NCBI GenBank assembly: GCA_014706295.1 | Contig: JACSVZ010000001.1 | Location: 84,938,237 to 85,002,236 of the forward strand | Length of the DNA stretch: 64,000 nt | Origin: Lycocorax pyrrhopterus obiensis | Taxonomy: Eukaryota; Chordata; Aves; Passeriformes; Paradisaeidae | Reading direction: 5' to 3' | Shown here: one piece after another, positions 26,101-36,012 of the stretch | Position numbering within the stretch: the stretch's first letter is position 1 | How the letters are laid out: each line of letters opens with the position of its first letter | Notes under the pieces: model-generated | The model's database searches: none | Told to the model about the DNA's origin: nothing | Seen by the model: the letters and a program-made list of their open reading frames with translations, nothing else | Program-made: the position numbers and the translations under genes

Positions 26101-27425
26101 TTGGACACAACACAATGACAGTTTGTATCCAGAACTTCTCTATCAGGAACAGACAAAACAAAATATCTGTAAAATAATATGCAGCTCTTGTGGAGCCCGA
26201 AGGATGATTGAGAAAAGGAAAGAAAAATCTGAGAACTAGCAGCCCCTGAATGCAAAGGCTGTGGAAAGCCAAGCCTGTCCTGCCCCTTGCTTTGACAGCT
26301 GTAATCCTGACTGAACCCTTTTGGCACTTTGGACACAGGGATGCCATTAATAATACCTTTCAAGTCATTCCTTCTGTTACCTCTGCTTTACAGTTCCTAT
26401 TTATTAAATTACTGCCTATCTCTTTTTATATCTATTTTCAAAACAGAAGAACACAGAGATAGGATTTATCAAAGCAAAAAATAGCTCATGGGTCAGCTGC
26501 CCCAGGCTACGTTGCAAACCAAACAAAAAGAATGCTAAGCTGCCTGTCACCAAAATCATCCTAATTTAGGAGTACAAGTACAGTTCCTGTGACTAAGAAA
26601 ATATTTTTTTGCTATTCCAATGCAAAGGCCATTATTGACATAACCAGATTTTATCCTTGGTCATTACAGATCTAAGCTTTTAAACTTTTTTCTTTAAAAT
26701 ACTGGACAACATCATGCTTTTTAAGATCAAGACGTCTGGTTAGCATTTTCCAGAAAATATCAAACTCTAGACACTCTTCCTTACCCTCCTCTTCATTAAT
26801 CAAATGTTCTATACTATGCTTACAAGCATGGAGCAGGCTGCCTGCATATTCCCTGGAGCAGATAGCTGGAAGTGGCAGCCTGCACACAGGGAACCTGTGT
26901 CAACATCTCCTCGACCTTCAGGCTGCTGTGAGGGTCTTGACTCAGAACAGCATTTGGTCTGTAGCAGACCCTCCTTTTCTGCGACTTCCTAAACCTCACT
27001 GCTCTGCAGTGCACTATCAACCTGTGGTTTGCTTATTCTGATACCACAGACCTAAGCAACACCTACTTCAACAACTTGGATGAAAGAGGTTTTCCCGTCT
27101 GTTACACAAGCTGCTATTTAATGACCACCGACTGAGTTGCGTGCCAAATAATGGCTACAATTGCAAGTATGGGATTTGACTTGTCTAAATAATTACTTTG
27201 TATCTCTAGTTTATGATTTCCAGCCTTTGCAGCACACACCTCACATTTCAGCAAGTCTCTAATATGCACTAATATTTAAAAAAAGGAAAACCAAACAAAG
27301 CCTAAGAAATTTACAATGAATCCCACAACACTGAAGAAGGTCTATTGCATCATCACAAGCCCAGCTGCTGGCTTCACATGAACACTTAAAATTACACTTC
27401 CCAAAACACATTTGCTTTTCACACC
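23197..27425. other. Long unassigned AT-rich stretch
   Basis: About 4.2 kb with no recognised gene or repeat. Around 24410-24500 there is an AT-rich tract with many 'atat' and 'tatata' words. The 24840-25070 segment is purine-rich, with repeated 'gaggatgagg'-type words, and was not identified. Confidence 0.5.
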
Positions 27426-28221
27426 TGTATTGGATTTGTGTGGCAAGGTTTTTGACAGCAGGGATGCTACAAGGTGGCTTCTGTGAGAAAATGCCAGAAG
27501 CTTCCCCTGTGTTCAACAGAGTGAATCCCATCCAGCTGCAGGATGGACCCAACACTGACCAAGCCCAAACCCATCAGTGATGATGGTGGCACCTCTGAGA
27601 TAAAATTTTTAAGAAGGAGGGGAAGGAGACAAAGGGAAAGGTTGGAGAGAAACAGCCCTGCAGACCCCAAGGTCAGTGAAGAAGGAGGGGAAGGAGGTGC
27701 TCCAGGTCCCGGAACAGAGATTACCTCTGGAAGGCAGCCATGCTGAAGCAGTTCATGAAGAACTACAGCCTGTGGGAAGGGCCCACGCTGGACAGGTTTG
27801 TGAAGGACTGTGTCCCATGGGAGGAACGCCTTGCTAGAGCAGCAAAAGAGAGGAAGGAGTAGCAGAGACAACTTGAGCTGAACTGACTGCAGCTCCTATT
27901 CCCTCTCCCCTTGCATCACTGGAGGGGGAAGGTAGAGAAAACAGGGAATGAAATTGAGTCCAGAAAGGAGTGGGAGAAGGTGTTTTAAGATTTGGGTTTA
28001 TTTCTCATTACTCTACTCTGATTTGATTAACAATAAAGTACATTAACTTTCCCGAAGTCTGTTTCACCCATGACAGTAACTGGTGAGTGATCTCTTCTTG
28101 TCCACAGGTTGACCGTGAGAAGAATTTTGTTAGATTTTCTCTGCCCTGCCCAGCTGAGGAGAAGAGGGATAGGACAGCTTTGGTAGGACACCTGACGTCC
28201 AGCCAAGGTCAACCCGCCACA
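27426..28221 (+). mobile_element. Solo LTR of an avian ERVL-type endogenous retrovirus
   Basis: About 796 bp, starting TGTATTGGATTTGTGTGGCA and ending CAACCCGCCACA, so it has the TG...CA termini of an LTR. The order of blocks fits a common avian ERVL LTR family: 'ggtggcttctgtgagaa', 'atcagtgatgatggtggcac', a purine-rich middle with GTCAGTGAAGAAGGAGGGG, imperfect repeated units around CCCACGCTGGACAGGTTTG, then TTAAGATTTGGGTTTATTTC, an AATAAA signal and a GGTGAGTGATCTC block. Flanking five-mers ACACC (27421-27425) and ACAGC (28222-28226) differ at one base, which looks like an aged 5-bp target duplication. No internal retroviral genes adjoin it, so it is a recombinational solo LTR. The frames inside (134 codons minus, 67 plus) are not genes. 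Confidence 0.9.
28032..28037 (+). promoter_or_regulatory. AATAAA polyadenylation signal of the ERVL-type LTR
   Basis: AATAAA lies in the expected place for the R region of this LTR, after the 'gatttgggtttatttctcatta' block. It would once have directed 3'-end formation of the provirus. Whether it acts on any present transcript is unknown. Confidence 0.7.
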
Positions 28222-28316
28222 ACAGCTGGTTCCCCATGTGCAGCAAAAAAATGGTGTTTTTCTTGTCAAGCTCTGAACTGCAACTAAAGACAGCAGCAAC
28301 AACAGGCATGACCTAC

Positions 28317-28682
28317 TCAAGGTTCCACAAACTCAGTGGCACACACTGCTTCTGGCAGATGAGGGGCTGTTGAAGATGCTGCAGCATAGACCAGGCTGCC
28401 CCATGTGTGCTGCTCATGGCACAGCAAAGCCAAGCACTGCCTCAAGAGGCTGACGGAGATCACTGCCAGCAGCGACGCTCTGGCTCCATCCTTGGGGTGC
28501 GGATGCTGTAGCCCACCACCAGCTGGTGCTGTTTGTGTGATAGGACAAAGTGGATATAACTTTCGCCTTTCCCTCTGTGCCTCCTCAAGCTGTGCCAGAG
28601 GCTCCTGCTTGGCTGGTTCATGGGGGACATCCTGGTGATGTGTCATGCTCTCATGTTGTCTTGTCTTCTTTGCACCATACAT
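28317..28682 (-). other. Unrecognised 121-codon open frame
   Basis: An uninterrupted minus-strand frame in a locally GC-richer patch just beyond the ERVL-type LTR. The translation has a Gln/Glu/Arg-rich segment near residues 25-45, then a hydrophobic Ala/Leu/Ser-rich second half with Cys and His. No family was recognised. No strong splice acceptor or donor was noted at its edges, and the opposite strand is also partly open (77 and 88 codons). It may be a chance frame or a relic of a retrocopy. Confidence 0.12.
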
Positions 28683-28972
28683 CCACAGTGGGCTGTAGTG
28701 TTACAGGACCTTGCACTGATGAAGAACTGGAGTTTAAATGTACAGAAACAGAAGAAGAGGAAGATAGCTCTGACTTTTTGATTCACTGGTCTTCAGCATT
28801 TAATGTGTTGAAATAATTGTGTTGCTCATTTGTGCCTCACAGGATGTGTCACACAGTTAAAATTTACCAGACAAATTTCACCCTGTCGATTTGGGAAGGG
28901 CAACAGTCTGTTTGGTAGTAGCCAGGCAACACTTTCTGAAACAAACATTACATGTACCCCAGAGGTTTTGGG

Positions 28973-28988
28973 TTTTTTTTTTTTTTTT
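28973..28988 (-). repeat. T16 homopolymer (A16 on the minus strand)
   Basis: Sixteen T bases on the plus strand. On the minus strand this would be a poly-A run 3' of sequence at 28990-29300, but no retrocopy body was recognised there. Confidence 0.85.
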
Positions 28989-30769
28989 CTACTGAGAACT
29001 ATCTTCTGACCATTTCCTAGCTCGTACTTTTCCATAGTCAAGAGCAGCTCCATCACTGCTGCCAGTGAACACACAGGATTTTGTGGTGCTGCATTCAGGT
29101 TTGGGGTGCAGTTTACCTCAAAATGGGGCTCAATCGGTTTGCTGAGGCTGAGCCCTCCACCCAGTTCATGCTTCTAAGAAGTTGGACACATCACCATGAA
29201 CAGTTTAAGCTCAGAAGCACTCACAAGTTCATAGCCGAAGTCACATCCCTTTTTGGGTGGGGATGTTGGGGGTTTTTTAGTTATAAAATAAAACTGAAAG
29301 GAGCAGGGGACTAACAGAGCCAAATAACTGTGTCCTCATAAACATGGGTGGATTGCCATTCACTGATAAAAAGTGCACTAAAGTCTGTGCAATGTTAATT
29401 TGCTCATCCTCAAGTGATGCTCTACTGTTCTTTGTGGGTTTGGTATCAGAGAAGAATGCTAATTGCTGAATAATACGAATGTCCCTGCACATTAATCAGA
29501 CATTAATGACCTTTGCTTACCAGGCTGCACTGGAGCTCAGCCCCAGAGCTGCAGTGAAAGGCCACATGGTCTTGTTAAACTCCCTGTAAAAGTTGCAATG
29601 AAAGAAGGCATCATAGTCTCCATAGAAACAACTAAAAAAATCTCCATAGATATCATAAATTAAATAAAGGGCTCTGGTTGGAAATCTTGAATTGTGGGTG
29701 CAGCCCAGAGCCTTCCCTCACCCTTCCCATAGCCCAAGCCTCCCTTACAGCCCAGCCTGGGTCCACCAGTCCCTTCCCGAGTGATGCTATATGATACTGG
29801 ACTCCAGTTTCACCCCAGTGGCAAAGTCAAGGGGATGAGAACTTGTACAGTAGTGCTGCACAGACACTGAGTCCTGCAGTGCTTCTGAGGGAAACAGAAA
29901 TATCACAGATTAACAGCATCAGTGCAGGAAAAGCAGAGCCCTGAATGGAGTGACCAGGTCTTCATGCTCTCGTGTTTTTGTGGAGGCAGGTGGGGAAGAG
30001 GCACAGCTCTCATCAGATCAAAGACAGCAGCAGCAGCGACCAGGTCTGCTGTCCTGGTTGTTTATTCTGGAAAGAGAAGACTGGTCACATCCTAGGAAAA
30101 TCAGGAGATCTCTGTGGGCTTTAGTATGACCAGGAGAGAGAGAACAAGGGAGAGAGGGAAGGATTACTCTCTGTAGCAATAGAAGAGGAGTCATGTCAGG
30201 CACAACTCAGAAAGGGATCTGAATATGACCACAGAAAAAAGAGAGAAGACAGGTGGCTTTTCCAGGAGGACACCCTCATCCTCTAGGTCCTCTTTCAAAC
30301 CAGGTTTCCTCTGGAAAACTCAGGAGAGGTAGATCTGTATTTATGTAAGGAACCATGAATGAGTCACACCTGGGAGATGTTTAGGGGCTAAATAATGCAT
30401 CTGTTGCTCACCAACAGAGATGTCTTCATTGGAGAGATCTGCTTGAAGCTCTGTGCTGCTGGGACAGACTTGCTCTGGCACCTGAGTTACCCTGGGCATC
30501 TCTGCATGTTCCTGATGATGCTGAAATGTGCCCATGGTAGGTATTTACTGCTTCCCCCTTAGAGCTATTTCACAAATATATGTATCTGTCTTGTCCTCAG
30601 TTTTTTCTTGACTATGTGCTCCTTGATGCATTTTACCCTGTATACACACACCTATTCTGCCACCTTAAATGTAAATGTATTTTTAACTCCTTGCTTTTTA
30701 CTGCCTTCAGGTTTTTGTAGAATGTTATTCTTTCTAACTCAAATCCCTGCCAAGCCATAAAAATACATA

Positions 30770-31010
30770 ATCTTTCCTGCACGTATATAAAAAATATTCT
30801 CTCCAGTCCATTCTTTTCTATTGACACATTTCTTCAATTCATCCACGTCAGTCTGGCATTGATATGGCAGAACCAGCAATACTGTTCCACCTGTGCCATG
30901 TACAGCTGGATCATCATCTCCCTGGAAGATAATGTTTTTGCCTCTGTGTGTAGCCCCAAAATCATACTCTTCAGTGCCAACATAAGCCCACTAAACGGTT
31001 TCCCACTGCT
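30770..31010 (-). mobile_element. Degraded older CR1 LINE relic, antisense
   Basis: The block 'cctgtgccatgtacagctgg atcatcatctccctgg' matches the antisense CR1 phrase usually read 'ccagtgccatgtacagagggacaatcacttccctgg'. Upstream, 'ttctctccagtccattc' and 'gacacatttcttcaattcatcc' fit the same element. Strongly diverged; boundaries uncertain. Confidence 0.5.
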
Positions 31011-31500
31011 TTCTCTAGGGGTTGGTTGTTTTGGTTTTTTTTTTCATTTCTAGTGCTCTGTAAGTAGCTCTCTCCTGCAGAACAGTTGAGTCTCTGATAA
31101 TTTTTCCCAGATGTAAGAAACTGAATTTTCCAAGCTGTAACTTTTCTTTTACTATTATTCTATATTTCTAAACTTTCTACCACTTTTACCCTTGTTAATC
31201 TTCCCAGCTCCTTGCAAGGCAACATCCTCTACTCACTTAGGGATACGATATATCCTGAGCAGAAACCAAACCCAGGAACACACTGTGACTTAAGTTGACG
31301 ATTTTTTTCCCTCATGAGAGGCATGTGTTAGCATCTACAGATACATGGCAAATTATTTTTCCCTCCATGCTTTCCCCTTGCTTCTGCTTGGCATGCTGGA
31401 GAGAAACAGCAGGCTAAGGCTGGGGATCCCTCTTCCACCCCTTCTTCCCCATGGCTGCTAACCCACCTGTGTGAAGGAAACAGAGCTGCCCCAGAGAAGC

Positions 31501-31855
31501 GAATCACACAGAGTTATTGCATGGCTGGGGCCAGAAAGGACCTCTGGAGATCACCTCAACCCCACTATTAAAGCAGGTTCAGCTAGAAGAGTCTGAACAG
31601 GATCATATCCAGCAGGGTTTTGAATGTCTCCATGGAAGGAGACTCCACAACCTCTCTGGGCAACCTATTCCAGTGCTCTGTCACCCTCGAAGTAAAGAAG
31701 CTTTTCCCCATATTCAGATGGATGTTCATGGGTTTCAGTTTGTGACTGGTGTCCCTTGTCTTGTTGCTGGACACTCCTGGAAAGGGTCTGGTGCCATCCT
31801 TTTGACAACCACCCCTAAGATACTTACACGCTTTTTCAAGATTCCTTTTTCTCCT
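31501..31855 (-). mobile_element. CR1 LINE, antisense copy
   Basis: Plus-strand text contains GGACCTCTGGAGATCACCTC, then AGCAGGGTTTTGAATGTCTC, CATGGAAGGAGACTCCACAA, CCTCTCTGGGCAACCTATTC, CAGTGCTCTGTCACCCTCG and AAGTAAAGAAGCTTTTCCCC, in standard antisense CR1 order. The element's 3' end lies near 31501 and its last bases are degraded. The 161-codon plus-strand frame that starts here is carried by this antisense CR1 and is not a gene. Confidence 0.92.
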
Positions 31856-32499
31856 CCTCCTAACTACAGATGCTCACTCAATCTTCACGGGAGGAGAGAT
31901 GATCTTGCCCCTCTTGTGCTGCTTACAGTTCCTTCCAGCTCACCAGGGAAGCAACTCCACAAAAACGAAACACAAATCCCAGCAGCCTCTCTCTCTCCAT
32001 GACTCCTTCCATTTATTATTTCTTCCTCTGTTTATCACCTTCCTTGATGGTCTCAGGCAGTGTAAAAGTACTCTCAGACAAAAAGAACTCCTAAACTTGT
32101 TTTTGTAATTCAATGAATCAAAAGCTCCCCTTTGCGAGACATTTTTTTCTAGAAATATTCACAATTTCTACACAACCTCCCACTGGAGCTAATGAGGGCT
32201 CAGATGTTTTCTAATCTTTCTCTAGCTCTAACTCCCATCAGCACTGATGGTCAGACAGGCTGGATGCACCGGTTTCAAGTGCTATTCAGATGTTTTCATT
32301 CTCTTGCTCTGTGTGTTCCCCAGCCAGGGAGCAGAGATTTTTCTTACCGGTGCTCTCAGGATGGATCAGACAACAATTGGTACTCAGAGCAATATAAATA
32401 AAGATGTGGACAGGTAAAGTTATAGAGTTTAAATCCTTCAAGTACAACATTGATTTAAAGTAACAGGTATTAAACGTTTATAGTTTTTAAATCCCACAT
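31856..32499. other. Unassigned DNA
   Basis: Pyrimidine-rich in its first half (TCTCTCTCTCCATGACTCC). Nothing identified. Confidence 0.5.
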
Positions 32500-32592
32500 C
32501 ATTCTAGAGTGGAAGCAGATGACCATCCCCATGCTACAGCTGAGGAGGACACACAGAAGCACAAGATATATCAAAGATCCCATTTAAAATGT
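32500..32592 (-). mobile_element. MIR-type SINE relic, antisense
   Basis: The minus strand reads 'tctgtgtgtcctcctcagct gtagcatggggatggtcatc', matching the MIR central/3' block 'tctgtgcctcagtttcctcatctgtaaaatggggat'. Only this part is recognisable. MIR elements are tRNA-derived SINEs that were active long before the bird radiation. Confidence 0.45.
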
Positions 32593-32885
32593 CCCCTTTC
32601 AGTCATTCCCAGAAGCTGTCAGGGGTATTTCTGAATTTTCTCCAGAGGGATTAACAATTAACATTTTTCTAGAGACTGTTAATTACTGTTGGTACCAAAT
32701 GTAAGAGTCCTTCAAATCTGATGTGAAAGGCTATAGAGGTTTTCTAACCTATGGTTTATGTAGAAGCAGTGGCAGATCCCAGCTTCCAAAATTAGCACAA
32801 GACATTTGACAGGATCTTATGAGAGGGGCTGCCACTGAAAGCAAAAGTGTCTCTGCATGTGCCACTGTCACTGTTCTTAAAACTA
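32593..32885. other. Unassigned DNA
   Basis: Nothing identified between the MIR relic and the CR1 that follows. Confidence 0.5.
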
Positions 32886-33313
32886 TAATCACAATTTTTA
32901 AGTTTGGAAAAGACATTTAAGATCATCAAGTTCAACAGTCAGCACCACCACCATGTTCACCATCAAACCATGTCTTCAAGTTCCATAGCCACACAGGTTT
33001 TGAATACTTCCAAGGATGGTGATCCACCACTTCTCTGGACAGTCTGTTCCAATGTTTCACAACACTTTCCATGAAAAAAATCATACTATTAGAACTAAAC
33101 CTCCCCTGGTGCAACTTGAGGCCATTTCCCTTTGTCTTGTCACTGCTATCTGGGAGAAAGGACCAACACTCACCTCACTACAATCTCCTTTCAGGTACTT
33201 GTGGACAGCAATAAGGTCCCCCTTTTCCCCAGACTAAACACCCCCAGCTCCTTCAGCTGCTTCTCATCAGACTTGTGCTCCAGACACTTGCCCAGCTCCG
33301 TTGACCTTCTCTG
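32886..33313 (-). mobile_element. CR1 LINE antisense, 3' portion of a split copy
   Basis: Contains GGTTTTGAATACTTCCAAGG, ATGGTGATCCACCACTTCTC, TGGACAGTCTGTTCCAATG, AACTAAACCTCCCCTGGTGC, AACTTGAGGCCATTTCCCTT and CAGCTGCTTCTCATCAGAC, then breaks off at TTGACCTTCTCTG. The CR1 continues at 33757 with TCTGGAAATATTCCAAGCAC, so the two halves are one element interrupted by a later insertion. The 3' terminus near 32886 is degraded. Confidence 0.92.
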
Positions 33314-33756
33314 AGGCCTTGGTTCCAGGCTGGATCTGTGGCAAGGGGCGCTGCCAAGACATTGTGTTATTCAATACCACCTTATGTCATGGTCAGAGGA
33401 GGGGAAAAGGGACTTCCTGGCTTCTGGGATGGAGGGTGTTCCTCTCTGGCGGAACAAAGTGTGGCAGGGTGAGGAACCTGTCGGCCATTGTTCAGTGTCT
33501 TGGGGTCACGCTGTGTGGACTTGGGCTTGGTCAGCATTCTGCATGGAAATCATCCTCTCTTTATACACTTTTGTTATGAATATTGTTGCTGTGACTGTTT
33601 GTTTTCTTTTTTCATTGCTGTTTCCAGTAAATTGTTCTTATCTCAACCCATTATCTCTGCCTTTTGTACCTCCCACTGGAACGGGAAGGGCAGCAGCTTG
33701 TGCGTTTCTTTTAGTGGGAGTACTAAATTGGGGAATACCATTCCTAAACCATGACA
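33314..33756 (+). mobile_element. LTR-like insertion (ERVL-type) nested in a CR1
   Basis: A 443-bp block separates the halves of the CR1, with TCTG on both sides (33310-33313 and 33757-33760), so it arrived after the CR1. Its 3' part, 33385-33756, starts TGTCATGGTCAG and ends CTAAACCATGACA: imperfect terminal inverted repeats with TG...CA ends. It carries 'tttccagtaaattgttcttatctcaaccca', a phrase typical of the 3' half of avian ERVL LTRs. The leading 71 bp (33314-33384) is outside that TG start and is unexplained: it may belong to a longer LTR variant or be residual internal sequence. The 181-codon frame starting at 33384 spans this insertion and the CR1 and is not a gene. Confidence 0.75.
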
Positions 33757-34215
33757 TCTGGAAATATTCCAAGCACCTCCATGTCCTTCTTGTAGTGAGT
33801 GGCCCAAAACTGAACACAGGATTCGAGGTGCAGCCTCACCAGTACAGAGGGACAATCACTGACCTGGTCCTGCTGGCCACACTATTGCTGATACAGGCCA
33901 GGATGCCATTGGCCTTCTTGGTCACCTAGGCACACCCTGGCTCGTGTTCAGCCACTATCAACCAGCACTCCCAGACCCCTTTCTGCTGGGCAGATACCCA
34001 GCCACTCTGTCCTGTTTCACTGCCTGAGGTTGTTGTGCCCCAAGGGTAGGACTCATGACTGAATTTCATACAATTGGCCTCGGCCCGTTGATCCAGCCAG
34101 TGCAGATCCCTCTGTAGAACCTTCCTGCCCTCCAGAAGATCTGCACTCCCATCCAGCTTTGGTGTCATCTCCAAACTTCCTAAATCTACACTCAATAATT
34201 GATGAGAAAGAATTC
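33757..34215 (-). mobile_element. CR1 LINE antisense, 5' portion of the split copy
   Basis: Continues the CR1 of 32886-33313 with AGCACCTCCATGTCCTTCTT, GTAGTGAGTGGCCCAAAACT, GAACACAGGATTCGAGGTG, CAGCCTCACCAGTACAGAGG, ATACAGGCCAGGATGCCATT, GGCCTTCTTGGTCACCTAGG, CCCCTTTCTGCTGGGCAGAT, TTGGCCTCGGCCCGTTGATC and TCCATCTTTGGTGTC-like text. This region corresponds to the end of ORF2 and the early 3' UTR. Frameshifts and substitutions make it non-coding. Together the halves form the longest CR1 in the window, about 890 bp. Confidence 0.93.
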
Positions 34216-35779
34216 AATTTCTTGATGAGAAAGAAGAGTACAGGTCCACTAAAATGCTGGGAACCACCCCTGCCAATGAAGGGGTGAGGAGGAGTCGGAG
34301 CAAAGCTTGGAGAAGTTGAGGGAAGGAAGGAAAAGGCTGAAAACAAGAAATGTGCTTGGGCAGCAGAATACCTCACTGAGCAATATCTCTGAGCACTGCA
34401 GGTTCAGACCATGTACCCCTAAGTGTTTCTTCCCCTGCATTTCAGGTATTTCTGGCTCCTTTTTCCAGACACAAAGCTGCTCTGAAATGAGAGCTAACAG
34501 CATAAGACTTCTTGAAGGGCGACAGCTCTAAAGAGAAATAGCAACTACTTCTGCAGACAAATGTGATGGATGAATGCAGCTAGCATCGGATCTTTGGAAC
34601 AGCCGTTCCTACCCCTTGGGAAAAAGGGAATGTAAATAGCCAGTGAAACCCTCCAGTGTCAGGCAAATGAGGATAATAAGTATGCTAGCAATGCCCTAAG
34701 AAAGCAACATAACATAAAACATACCTTTCTCATGACAGTAATGCGAAGCAAAATATACATATTTTGTACACATATTTATCTATACAAAATACCAGATGCT
34801 ACTTTAATTGCTTGCTTTTATAATAAATGTAATTTATTAAAAAGATGTAATTTTCAAAAAGGGAAGGTTAATGAAATCTGCCAGCATCACTTGGAAAGTG
34901 GATGTAAAGAGAACAGTGGCCATTTATCTCTTTTTCCTGATGCCATCAAGGAAAACATTAACAGAAGGTAAAAGTAAAACCTACGAAGTCGGGTTTGATT
35001 GCTTATTTGTTGCTGTGTTATACATGATATGCCCAATGAAAACCAATGAAGCTTAACACCAGAGCTGGGCAGGAATAAAAGATCTGCACTCTAAAAGAAG
35101 GAGACAGAGAACAGTAATAATTCAGATGGAGATTGTGAGTCAGGGCAGGACTTGTCTTACCAGGTGTAGAGACCTACAATGTGGTTGTGTCCAGGACAGG
35201 CCCTTCAAAGGCACAGCTGCTCTTATTCTAAAGGCTGCACCTGAAACAGTGGATGCCTCTTACCTTGGAAATGCCTCTTTTTCCACACTGACAATAAAAA
35301 GGGTTCCTCTTGAATATGTTGATCTACAGTGCAGAAGTCTAAAGTTGGTCAGAATTAATACAGATCCCTTATAATTCAATGCTAGCACAGGGATCCATCA
35401 GCAGAGCAGGGAGTTTGCCCCTGGATCATGCAGGACTGGTCAGAGTTGTACCATCTTGTGAGTAGCAGCCAGTTATGGGGCAGGGCTAAGGCAGCATATT
35501 CATGAGGCTGCGAGCTGGCAGGGATGGGAACTTGAGAGCCAAGCAGGAGACTCCTTCCAGCCCTGTATCAGTATTAGCCATGAGAGAGCAGAAGGAAGGG
35601 AAGAGAGAATGCTTACCCAAAGCTGTCCTTCAACTGTGGGCTACAGCACATTCAAGCAGGCAATGTGTGAACCGCATCATTAAACCTTGAGAACTTGTCA
35701 GAGACTTCAATACAGGAGGGACAGTCCTTTGGATGCAGATATCAGACACCCTGAATATTACCAAAGGTACTGCAGTACC
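34216..35779. other. Unassigned DNA
   Basis: No repeat family recognised. The 82-codon plus-strand frame at 35126-35374 is free of stops and reads like plausible protein, but it shows no familiar motif and no clear splice borders. It is noted, not called. Confidence 0.45.
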
Positions 35780-36012
35780 CTCATATAAATCACTGTTACT
35801 CTTTTCTCTAGAACACTGTGTGCAACTCTGATCACTCAGTCGTGAGAAGGACATAAGCAGAGCTAGAGAGGAGAATATTCAAAGAAGGGCAGTAAGGTTG
35901 GTGAGCATGAAAATATTTGGACTGTGCATCTCTGCGAGGAAAGAAACAAGAAGACACATAAAGAAATACATAAGATAATGACTGACACAGAGAAGAAGTA
36001 TTGGGCCACTCT
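35780..36012 (+). mobile_element. Ancient CR1-like LINE relic
   Basis: 'gaacactgtgtgcaactctg atcactcagtcgtgagaagg acata' followed by 'attcaaagaagggcagtaag gttggtgagcatg' matches the CR1 order 'tactgtgtgcagttctgatca...aaaaaggatata...cagagaagggcaacaaagatgatta'. Further on, 'ataagataatgactgacaca gagaag' fits the next block of the same old group. Strongly diverged. Confidence 0.6.

Larger units (their letters stand above)
28222..30769. other. Unassigned DNA after the solo LTR
   Basis: No repeat family recognised. It contains a 121-codon open frame on the minus strand at 28317-28682 in a GC-richer patch, and a T16 run at 28973-28988. The rest is unique-looking sequence. Confidence 0.45.

Noticed and set aside
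27467..27871. 134-codon minus-strand frame
   Set aside because: It is the antisense of the ERVL-type LTR.
28973..28988. T16 run as the poly-A tail of a minus-strand processed pseudogene
   Set aside because: No recognisable cDNA body or target duplication was found next to it. The same holds for the A-runs at 22745, 38008 and 60463.
31517..32002. 161-codon plus-strand frame
   Set aside because: Its first two thirds are antisense CR1 and the rest is a pyrimidine-rich tract.
33384..33929. 181-codon plus-strand frame
   Set aside because: It spans the nested LTR-like insertion and the antisense CR1, so it is a by-product of repeat sequence.
35126..35374. 82-codon plus-strand frame with plausible amino-acid composition
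   Set aside because: No splice borders, start context or known motif; such frames are expected by chance in 64 kb.
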